Below, piece after piece: positions 51,896 through 58,384 of a stretch of 58,384 nt of DNA. A model generated the notes under the pieces. That model was not told the origin of the DNA, made no database searches, and worked only from the letters and a program-made list of their open reading frames with translations. The DNA comes from Gammaproteobacteria bacterium (GTDB lineage: Bacteria; Pseudomonadota; Gammaproteobacteria; Legionellales; Legionellaceae): the NCBI GenBank assembly GCA_026399205.1, contig JAPLRL010000084.1:1-58384 (forward strand), in the 5' to 3' direction. Made by a program: the position numbers and the translations under genes. The stretch's first letter is position 1; each line of letters begins with the position of its first letter.

Positions 51896-54800
51896 ATGCC
51901 AAATTTCGCAATTAACACGTTATACCCAGAAGGACACTTTAAGCTCACGTTTCAGCCAGGAAACACGCAATCTTTTTATGGTAGACCGCTGAGCGAGTTC
52001 AATGTGTTTCGTTGCCATGGTGTGTTGCCGAATAATAACATTGCTGCGAACAAAATCATCAATGCCATTGGTCAAAATTTATTATTGCTTGAAGAACAGC
52101 ATTCAAAATTGTCTTCCCAGTTACAAGACCCTGTCTCTCTTTCCATTGAAAAACGTTTTTATAATGAGCTCGAACGTTTGAGTAATGCCATGACGCTGAA
52201 TGTCTTTATGGCATTGACGGCATTTGAACAAACGCGATTTACGCATGATGCTATGGCGCAAGCTGCTTGTTATCAAACGATTGATAATATTTATGATCAT
52301 TATCTAGCTGAATTAGAGCATTTAAAAACGAACCAAAATCAGATTAAACAAGATCTTCTTGAGGAGCTGAAAACTACAGTTTTAGCGCAAAAAAACAGAT
52401 GGGTCGCCCTTAAACACGAAAATCCAGATATCACCAATGAATCACTCAGAACGATATATCAAGATGCACTAAATGAGTTTCAGGCGGTGCAACAGCACAT
52501 CACGATTTATCAACGTGTTCTTATGGGTGCGGCTGAATTTTCCAATCAAAGTGCGACTGAGGCTTACCAGAATGCTTCATATGCTTTAGAAGGTCATATG
52601 TTTAGCGAAGAATGCCCCACTAACGAACAATTATGGTGCTGTGAAGGGACTACGGTTCCCGTTGTGGTTTGTACCAAAACACTCCCGACCATGCGACCCG
52701 ATTTAGCGTTAAGAGCCGGTATTGCAACGGGGCTTACAGGTGCAGATAGCGGCAATCTTGATGCGCAATATTTGCAAAAAAAATACGCCATTATTGAGGC
52801 GAATTTGGCAGAAAAAAGGAAGGCAAAAGAGCCTCAGGTTGAAGGTAATAAGCAATGGCTCACCAGCGAGGATCAGCTCAACAATGTCTTGATGGCTAAA
52901 TTGGATTCAAATGGTGCCTCTGAAAAAACCCTTACAGCTCATGCTGTGAAGACGCATAAATGTAAAGATTTATTTAGTTTGTTTGGCTCGTTATGTGCGG
53001 CCTTTCCAAAGCATTTTGAAAGTGAATTGGCTGCGAAGCATCCGATGGTGACGACAGGCGTATTTTTGACGTCTTCTGTTGCGTTTGTCTCAGCAGGGTT
53101 AGGATCACTCGGTATTGCAGAAGCTTCGATGAAACAAGTGGCCTTGGCACTCTCAAAAGTATTGACGGTAGATGGGCAGATTGGCGTATCGGCTTTGCAA
53201 ATGCAAGGCGTCATTGAAAGCATCAATCAAGCCTGGCATTTTTATGGCCGCTACAATGTATTTGAAGTGATCATCAAAAATGGATTTGTTTTACCCCAAT
53301 TATTGTCTTTGGGGGCAGGAGTTGCTATCGATGGGACCGATGATAGAGATGCACTCAGCATATGGCTGCGTGAGAATTTTCCAGATCAACTTGAGGGAAC
53401 AACCACCTCTACTTATGCAAAAAGCGTCATATACAAGATATTTATTATTGGCTTAGTACTCGGTGCAGCTTATGGACTGGAGGTTGGGCTGTCTGCCATG
53501 CAAAAACTCTTTGCAGACATAGGAGAAACAACAGTCTCTGCCGCGATTCATGAGCCGTTATCGCTTGCTAGAGAGTTGGGGTTTTATGATTCTTTAGCCG
53601 ATGAATTGGTCTCAGGCGTTATCTTAGTGTTGGCACTTAAAGCCGGCGGAATTATTTTTGATGAAAATTACGAGTTATGTAAACAATTAATAAACACGTC
53701 CCCAGAAGAAAAAAAGGCATCAGAAGAACAAAAAAACTCATTAGTGCTCATTCTTAGACTGTACAATCTGTATCAGCGCGATCTGCAGAAATTTAATGAG
53801 TTATTGGTTGGCTATCAGCTGAGCGATGAGGTTAAAAGTGATTATCAACTGATTGAAAAACAACACGATGTGATTTTCCAAGCGTTTGGCGGATCGCCCG
53901 AGTTTTTAGAGAAACTGGGATTGCCCGCGCCTCATCAACCTTCTTTTGGGGGCTGGTTGGCAAGAGCGATTGGTGGTGTACTGCTTGGAACCGTTTTGGT
54001 TGCGAGCCTCATTGCTCCCATCGTCATGGTGATCGGCACTTTGATTTCTCCTACATTTAACCAGTGGGTCAAAAAAATGACAGGACGTTATCGAGGTGGA
54101 TATATCGAAGATGTGGCCAATATTGCCCTGTCATTCGGAAAATATGCTGCTGGATTGATGGTTGCTTTAGTTGCACTGATTCCTGTACTGCTTTTTCCAC
54201 CGCTAATATTTACGAAGGGCTATCAGCAACGGTTGTTAAATAAGAAAAAGATTAGCCAAGCTCATGGTCGTCAAGCGTTGCTTAATCAATTTGTGGTTAA
54301 AGACGGGGTCTTGGGTGCGGCTCGATTTATTACATTGGGTTTTGTCAGGAAAATCTTGCTTCCGTTGTTTGGATTCGTGATGACTTGTGTTGCTGTTCCC
54401 ATTGTCGGTGTTATCAATACCCTCGTGGCGAGTATTGGTGCGGTCTTTGGATCAATTTATTTTAATAAATCTTATGCAAGCGTATTTAAATACTTGATGA
54501 CTCCTTTTAATCACTTGGTTCAGTCTGAATTCGTGTCTGAAGGCTTAAAAATCCCCTTGATTATGTTACCTAGAGTGAGCCTGTTGGTATGGACTCCGAT
54601 TAAATTGGTGTTGATGGCAGTCAGTGAAGTGATAAAGCGACTCCCCATGATGCTCTTGGATGGATTATTTAATTTGATATTGACCGTCAACGCGATGTTC
54701 ACCAAAGGACATCGGATGGATGGTTTCAAATCGTTGCTAGGCATGGTATCGAAACCCATTGTGTATCCTGTTTTATATTTTGCGCTGTATTTCATGGCTC

Positions 54801-55324
54801 AAATCAAGGCGACGATATTAGGGATCGTTGCTGGATTTACTGGAAAATATGAGTTTTCCGATAATTTTCATATTGCACGGAAGGTTTCATTGAATGCGGC
54901 ATGGGTCAGCCAATTAGGGCGGATATATCAGGTGTTGACATTCAATTTGCACGGCGCTAAACATGCGGATGTGTTAGTGGGTGCAAGAAGCAAAGCGCTG
55001 CTGTTTATTTCTAAAGTCTATGGTTTTGTCAAAAATATCTTTGCACGCGCGATGACTGCTGTGAGAAACTTCTGTATGCGTAGTCCTGAGGAAATGTTCC
55101 AAAACGATGCGATTTGCCATACCCAGTCGGCATTGACCAGACTGTCTACTGTACCTCGTAGCATGGAGACCAGTATGATGAGTCTAGAGGAAACAAAACC
55201 TGAAGAGCCAGGGTATGACAATCTTTTTGTATCGCCAACCAGCGACGGCAATAATGATCATGAGGAGGAGTTATTACCGTCTGCGCATAGCGATTCGCCG
55301 GTAATCCCCCCTAAAAAGAACTGA
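51896..55324 (+). CDS. giant multi-pass membrane protein, effector candidate
   Basis: The 1142-residue protein (more from upstream starts) is not recognised. The first ~370 residues are soluble and helical (for example LLLLEEQHSKLSSQLQ, EQTRFTHDAMAQAACYQ). From about 380 onwards membrane segments alternate with amphipathic ones: TTGVFLTSSVAFVSAGLG, IYKIFIIGLVLGAAYGLEVGL, GGVLLGTVLVASLIAPIVMV, GLMVALVALIPVLLFPPLIF, VMTCVAVPIVGVINTLVASI and YPVLYFALYFMAQ. The tail is acidic and Ser/Pro-rich (SLEETKPEEPGYDNLF...HEEELLPSAHSDSP). There is no signal peptide. Size, architecture and tail resemble large Dot/Icm substrates. The start at 51896 was chosen from the promoter position and a GGA upstream. 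Confidence 0.7.
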   Translation: MPNFAINTLYPEGHFKLTFQPGNTQSFYGRPLSEFNVFRCHGVLPNNNIAANKIINAIGQNLLLLEEQHSKLSSQLQDPVSLSIEKRFYNELERLSNAMTLNVFMALTAFEQTRFTHDAMAQAACYQTIDNIYDHYLAELEHLKTNQNQIKQDLLEELKTTVLAQKNRWVALKHENPDITNESLRTIYQDALNEFQAVQQHITIYQRVLMGAAEFSNQSATEAYQNASYALEGHMFSEECPTNEQLWCCEGTTVPVVVCTKTLPTMRPDLALRAGIATGLTGADSGNLDAQYLQKKYAIIEANLAEKRKAKEPQVEGNKQWLTSEDQLNNVLMAKLDSNGASEKTLTAHAVKTHKCKDLFSLFGSLCAAFPKHFESELAAKHPMVTTGVFLTSSVAFVSAGLGSLGIAEASMKQVALALSKVLTVDGQIGVSALQMQGVIESINQAWHFYGRYNVFEVIIKNGFVLPQLLSLGAGVAIDGTDDRDALSIWLRENFPDQLEGTTTSTYAKSVIYKIFIIGLVLGAAYGLEVGLSAMQKLFADIGETTVSAAIHEPLSLARELGFYDSLADELVSGVILVLALKAGGIIFDENYELCKQLINTSPEEKKASEEQKNSLVLILRLYNLYQRDLQKFNELLVGYQLSDEVKSDYQLIEKQHDVIFQAFGGSPEFLEKLGLPAPHQPSFGGWLARAIGGVLLGTVLVASLIAPIVMVIGTLISPTFNQWVKKMTGRYRGGYIEDVANIALSFGKYAAGLMVALVALIPVLLFPPLIFTKGYQQRLLNKKKISQAHGRQALLNQFVVKDGVLGAARFITLGFVRKILLPLFGFVMTCVAVPIVGVINTLVASIGAVFGSIYFNKSYASVFKYLMTPFNHLVQSEFVSEGLKIPLIMLPRVSLLVWTPIKLVLMAVSEVIKRLPMMLLDGLFNLILTVNAMFTKGHRMDGFKSLLGMVSKPIVYPVLYFALYFMAQIKATILGIVAGFTGKYEFSDNFHIARKVSLNAAWVSQLGRIYQVLTFNLHGAKHADVLVGARSKALLFISKVYGFVKNIFARAMTAVRNFCMRSPEEMFQNDAICHTQSALTRLSTVPRSMETSMMSLEETKPEEPGYDNLFVSPTSDGNNDHEEELLPSAHSDSPVIPPKKN

Positions 55325-55420
55325 TTCCTTTGGCGGTTACAGATAGAGTTGCATGATTCACCGTATTCCAGGATAATTTGATGAACAGGTGGCCTATGTG
55401 TTGGTTGGTATCGATATCTC

Positions 55421-55735
55421 ATGACCAATTTAAAAGACAAAGACAAAGGTAAAAAAATTGTCATTGAAGGTGTGACGCCGCAAGGTCAAGCGTTTCGTCC
55501 GGCGGATTGGGCGGAGCGAATGAGTGGCTCAATGGCCAGCTTTAAAAATCAGCGCATTCAATATTCTCCATTGCTACAGCCCAGTGTGAATACCGAAGGG
55601 TATAAATGTGTGTTATTGGATCCTAAACTCAAAGAAACTTGTCCTGAAGTGTATTTATCGATTCTTGAATTTGCGAAAAACAATCAGTTGAAAATCTGTG
55701 GTGAAGAGGGGGAGGACGAGACAGGCGAAGCTTAG
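55421..55735 (+). CDS. DUF3579 family protein
   Basis: The 104-residue protein reads KIVIEGVTPQGQAFRPADWAERMSGSMASF, then QYSPLLQPSVNTEGYKCVLLDPKLKETCPEVY and FAKNNQLKI. The GVT-G-FRPSDWAER and YSP-V-P...G-KCVV-D patterns define DUF3579. The function is unknown in the family. A short acidic tail is appended. Confidence 0.82.
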   Translation: MTNLKDKDKGKKIVIEGVTPQGQAFRPADWAERMSGSMASFKNQRIQYSPLLQPSVNTEGYKCVLLDPKLKETCPEVYLSILEFAKNNQLKICGEEGEDETGEA

Positions 55736-55760
55736 GGTTCACTGCTATTAAGTTAAGTAT

Positions 55761-55772
55761 GTAGCCTGGATG
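55761..55772. repeat. fragment of the GTAGCCTGGATG repeat
   Basis: Only GTAGCCTGGATG remains; the arm is lost. It sits in the gap between two convergent genes. Confidence 0.5.
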
Positions 55773-55780
55773 GCCGTGAG

Positions 55781-56335
55781 CTATGGGCTGGGCGCTCCGC
55801 CAAGCAACGCTTGCAAACTAGTGAACGCACCTCTGACGAGTGCAATACAATAGTCGAGATTGATGGCTAAAAGCCCACCGCATGCAAAAGCTGCTCCCTT
55901 TGGCCCATCTTTTACACCAGGGTTACTTGCATGTGCAATTAAGACACAACCGCGGATGAACCAAATAAATCCGACCATTTTGAGGAGAACGACTGTGGCA
56001 TCTAAAACCGTGATGGGTTGGTTAGGGGTGCCGTAGGAGAGGATGCTAGATGAACCAAACGTCGAATTTGTCAAGACGGTGATGGTTTGTGGCAAAAAAA
56101 GCATAGCAGCGCCAGATAATCCGTATAAGAGCGGGATGGTCATTTGATGATGCCCCCCTTGGCCTTGCGCGGACATTGCGCGTAATTTGTCGAGTGCGAG
56201 ATAGAAAAATAAGAGTCCAAGGAGGTAAGAAACACCTTTAAGGCCCGTGATCACGCTCACGAGTGAGCGACTCAAGTTAATGAACATGGTGGTGAGATCA
56301 GTCATGCCTTGGGTTGACTCCGATAAATTCTTCAA
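55781..56335 (-). CDS. icmC: IcmC/DotE-family type IVB secretion membrane protein
   Basis: The 184-residue protein has four hydrophobic segments: SLVSVITGLKGVSYLLGLLF, PLLYGLSGAAMLFLPQTITV, TVVLLKMVGFIWFIRGCVLI and AAFACGGLLAINLDYCIALV. The phrases F-RG--L...G-----KG----GG-LAIN and the FGSSSILSY segment after the second helix agree with IcmC/DotE, with IcmD/DotV as close alternatives. It is an inner-membrane part of the Dot/Icm machine. It is alone here, with no other icm/dot gene in the window. The start is TTG 56335 or ATG 56305. Confidence 0.78.
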   Translation of the reverse strand: MKNLSESTQGMTDLTTMFINLSRSLVSVITGLKGVSYLLGLLFFYLALDKLRAMSAQGQGGHHQMTIPLLYGLSGAAMLFLPQTITVLTNSTFGSSSILSYGTPNQPITVLDATVVLLKMVGFIWFIRGCVLIAHASNPGVKDGPKGAAFACGGLLAINLDYCIALVRGAFTSLQALLGGAPSP

Positions 56336-56408
56336 TCCAGTATATGAGCACTGATGTAAAAATCCAAGTTTTGTATATACTTGTTTTTTTCTTTTGATAA
56401 AGACAAGA

Positions 56409-57137
56409 ATGGTCGAATTAACAATGCGCCTAGAAAAATCCTGGGAAATCGCGCCCCAGGTGAAGCAGTTTGTGCTGGTGAGTGAAGATGCTGCACCGTT
56501 TTCTTTTTTGCCTGGGCAGTTTGTGACCTTTCATTTTGAGGTTGAAGGTAAAGCCTATAAACGCAGTTATAGTATCGCGAATCCGCCAACGGCTTCTGGG
56601 CAAATTGAGTTTGCTGCAAGTTATGTGGATAATGGCGTTGGATCTCAGTTTTTATTTAATTTACAGCCTGGTGCTTTCTTAAAAATGTCAGGTCCTTATG
56701 GACGGTTAGTGCTCAAAGAACCGCTACCTAAACGCTATATTTTTGTTGGAACAGGCACGGGTGTCACGCCTTATCGCGCGATGCGGCCTCAACTGGAGCA
56801 AAAACTCGCGCTTGATGCCACCTTAGAGGTCGTGTTGGTACAAGGTGCGAGAACACGAGTGGAGCTTTTGTATGCAGATGAATTCATGGATTGGTCGCGT
56901 CAAAGTGCGCAGGTAACATATTTGGGTTGCTTATCGCGCCATAGTGATGGAAAATTAGCGCCAGAAGAGCGTGTTGGACATGTTCAACAAGGTCTTTCAG
57001 AATTGGTGCTTGATCCAAATCAAGATGTTGTTTACCTGTGTGGGAACCCCAATATGATTGATGAGGTCTTTGCGTCATTGACCCAGCAGGGGTTTCACGT
57101 GTCGCGGGTGATTAGGGAAAAATATTTATCGCGTTAA
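56409..57137 (+). CDS. ferredoxin/flavodoxin-NADP reductase family protein
   Basis: The 242-residue FAD/NAD(P)H reductase shows FLPGQFVTFHF, KRSYSIANPP (FAD site), GPYGRLVL, FVGTGTGVTPYRAM (pyridine nucleotide site) and YLCGNPNMIDEV. It ends VIREKYLSR, near the aromatic/short ends of FNR. It may be Fpr or a stand-alone oxidoreductase. The start is uncertain (TTG 56394, ATG 56409 or ATG 56424) because no clear ribosome site is seen. Confidence 0.85.
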   Translation: MVELTMRLEKSWEIAPQVKQFVLVSEDAAPFSFLPGQFVTFHFEVEGKAYKRSYSIANPPTASGQIEFAASYVDNGVGSQFLFNLQPGAFLKMSGPYGRLVLKEPLPKRYIFVGTGTGVTPYRAMRPQLEQKLALDATLEVVLVQGARTRVELLYADEFMDWSRQSAQVTYLGCLSRHSDGKLAPEERVGHVQQGLSELVLDPNQDVVYLCGNPNMIDEVFASLTQQGFHVSRVIREKYLSR

Positions 57138-57148
57138 GGCGCGAGTAG

Positions 57149-57166
57149 GTTGGGCCTTGGCCCAAC
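57149..57166. repeat. GTAG-headed GTTGGGCC palindrome, copy 1
   Basis: GTTGGGCCTTGGCCCAAC is a perfect palindrome apart from the TT centre; with the upstream bases it begins GTAGGTTGGG. It stands just before the aldolase gene. Confidence 0.75.
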
Positions 57167-57198
57167 AAATATTGATTTTAATAATAAGGAATAAACTT

Positions 57199-58209
57199 AT
57201 GACTTACGAAGTATTATCTTCAACCATTGAGGTTCTTGCTCAAGAAGGCAAGGGAATTTTGGCTGCTGATGAAAGCGTGACAACAATTGGTAAACGCTTC
57301 GACTCAATTGGGGTTGAGAACACCGAGGAAAATCGTCGAGATTATCGACTGTTACTCGCAACCACCCCAGACTTAGAAAAATATATTTGCGGTACGATTT
57401 TATTTGAAGAAACGTTTTCGCATAAAAACGCAGACGGTCAGTTCATTCCAGAAATTTTGGCTAAAAAAGGTATTTTATCCGGCATTAAAGTCGATAAAGG
57501 GCTAGTGCCACTCGTTAATTCAGAAGGTGAGCAAGTGACCCAAGGCTTAGATGGGCTTGCTGAAAGATTGCAATTATATAAAGAAAAAGGGGCGACGTTT
57601 GCAAAATGGCGCAATGTATACGCCATTAGTGCACATGCGCCAAGCTTAGTGGCCATTAAAACAGGGGCAGAGCAACTCGCGCGTTATGCCTCTATCTGTC
57701 AAGCAGCAGGAATTGTGCCTATTGTTGAGCCTGAGGTATTAATCGACGGCGATCACGAGATTGAAGTGTGCGCAGGCGTTTGTGCCATGGTTTTACACGA
57801 GCTGTTTGTTGCCCTTTATCTGCATCAAGTTGAGTTAGAGTTCATCGTGCTCAAACCCAGTATGGTGACTTCCGGTAAGTCAGCTAAGCCTTTTAGTCCT
57901 GCTGAAGACATTGTTGAACTGACCTTAAATATTTTTCGTAATCATGTGCCTGCCGCAGTTCCCACGATTAATTTTCTTTCAGGCGGACAATCTTCACAAC
58001 AAGCCACCATGCATTTACAAGCCTTGAATTCAGGCGAAGTTCAACCCTGGAATTTAAGCTTTTCGTATGGCCGCGCTTTACAAGATGATTGTTTAAAAGC
58101 TTGGGGTGGACAGGAAAAAAATATCCCTGCAGCGCAAGCCGCATTGCTGAAACGCGCGAAGTTAAATGCATTGGCGAGCTTAGGTGATTATCGTCCGGAT
58201 ATGGAATAG
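57199..58209 (+). CDS. fructose-bisphosphate aldolase, class I
   Basis: The 336-residue Schiff-base aldolase is of the animal/plant type. It has GKGILAADESVTTIGKRFDSIGVENTEENRR, LFEETF, GIKVDKGLVPL, KWRNVYAI, PIVEPEVL and the active lysine in EFIVLKPSMVTSG. FLSGGQSSQQAT and PWNLSFSYGRALQDD follow. It cleaves fructose 1,6-bisphosphate in glycolysis/gluconeogenesis without a metal. AAGGA precedes ATG 57199. Confidence 0.95.
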   Translation: MTYEVLSSTIEVLAQEGKGILAADESVTTIGKRFDSIGVENTEENRRDYRLLLATTPDLEKYICGTILFEETFSHKNADGQFIPEILAKKGILSGIKVDKGLVPLVNSEGEQVTQGLDGLAERLQLYKEKGATFAKWRNVYAISAHAPSLVAIKTGAEQLARYASICQAAGIVPIVEPEVLIDGDHEIEVCAGVCAMVLHELFVALYLHQVELEFIVLKPSMVTSGKSAKPFSPAEDIVELTLNIFRNHVPAAVPTINFLSGGQSSQQATMHLQALNSGEVQPWNLSFSYGRALQDDCLKAWGGQEKNIPAAQAALLKRAKLNALASLGDYRPDME

Positions 58210-58226
58210 TTATTATCTTAACCGTA

Positions 58227-58246
58227 GGTTGGGCCAAGGCCCAACC
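58227..58246. repeat. GTAG-headed GTTGGGCC palindrome, copy 2
   Basis: GGTTGGGCCAAGGCCCAACC follows CCGTA, so it also begins GTAGGTTGGG. With copy 1 it brackets the aldolase gene, in the same GTAG orientation. Confidence 0.75.
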
Positions 58247-58263
58247 TGTTGCATCAAAAGTAA

Positions 58264-58310
58264 ATGTTACCGAACGACTTTTCGTTGCCTCATAAATCAT
58301 GTTACCGAAC
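58264..58310 (+). repeat. direct repeat ATGTTACCGAAC
   Basis: ATGTTACCGAAC occurs at 58264-58275 and 58299-58310, 35 bases apart. The function is unknown; it could be a binding-site pair or the remnant of a mobile-element end. Confidence 0.5.
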
Positions 58311-58357
58311 AGAGACATTGTTAACATAAATATCCTCTATAAATACCCTAGCGGGGT

Positions 58358-58383
58358 GAAGGGGCCGGCAATGAGGCCCCTTC
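58358..58383 (+). terminator. GC-rich hairpin at the window edge
   Basis: GAAGGGGCC and GGCCCCTTC are perfect 9-base arms around GGCAATGA. Any following T-run would lie outside the window, so it could be a terminator/attenuator or another repeat. Confidence 0.4.
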
Positions 58384-58384
58384 G

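Noticed and set aside
55421-56335. A larger Dot/Icm cluster around icmC
   Set aside because: Neighbouring genes (DUF3579, reductase, aldolase) show no resemblance to other secretion components.

Overview
The window is a chromosomal segment of a gammaproteobacterium, most likely of the order Legionellales (Coxiella/Aquicella/Berkiella-like relatives). The reasons are gene order (fMet tRNA-rimP-nusA-infB-rbfA-truB, grpE-dnaK-dnaJ, hemC-hemD-hemX-hemY, ratA-rnfH), an IcmC/DotE-type type IVB secretion gene, several large eukaryotic-like or membrane proteins that look like Dot/Icm effectors, and many short palindromic repeats. The taxonomic placement is an inference; no rRNA is present.

1-2.2 kb: the tail of a GIY-YIG nuclease, a VOC protein, a NIF3-like protein whose 3' end lies in a long hairpin repeat, a small lipoprotein and a GC-richer hotdog thioesterase. 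2.1-10.9 kb: initiator tRNA with a good promoter and terminator, then the translation/transcription operon rimP-nusA-infB-rbfA-truB, fumC, an esterase, ratA and rnfH. 11.1-16.7 kb: a cold-shock protein, a HAD-like effector candidate, and grpE-dnaK-dnaJ with two sigma-32-type promoters. 16.8-22.5 kb: carA, metK, ahcY (the SAM cycle), a FabL-type enoyl-ACP reductase, smpB and yggS.

22.5-29.9 kb: an accessory block with a eukaryotic-like kinase, a divergent protein carrying two tandem kinase domains, 4.5S RNA and dnaX, and a secretion-substrate-like protein built from an internal duplication. The dual kinase and the duplicated protein end in related acidic SEGE repeats. 30-41.2 kb: rsgA, cca, orn-queH, the opposite-strand panB-panC-hemCDXY run, a hydrolase and zapE. 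41.2-44.8 kb: an unknown protein and a Fur-controlled feoABC operon.

45-58.4 kb: rep helicase; a REP-associated tyrosine transposase (RAYT) flanked by four REP palindromes; a His-rich multi-pass membrane protein whose promoter is overlapped by a Fur-like box (possibly an analogue of the Legionella iron effector MavN/IroT); an XRE regulator; pssA; a ~1140-residue membrane protein with an acidic tail; a DUF3579 protein; IcmC/DotE; a ferredoxin-NADP reductase; and class I fructose-bisphosphate aldolase.

The strongest leads are the dual-kinase locus, the Fur-box/His-rich membrane protein, the giant membrane protein with promoter-proximal tandem repeats, and the repeat ecology. Several unrelated palindrome families all begin with GTAG, the signature used by RAYT enzymes, and a second family carries satellite copies of its own end at 17-18 bp steps.
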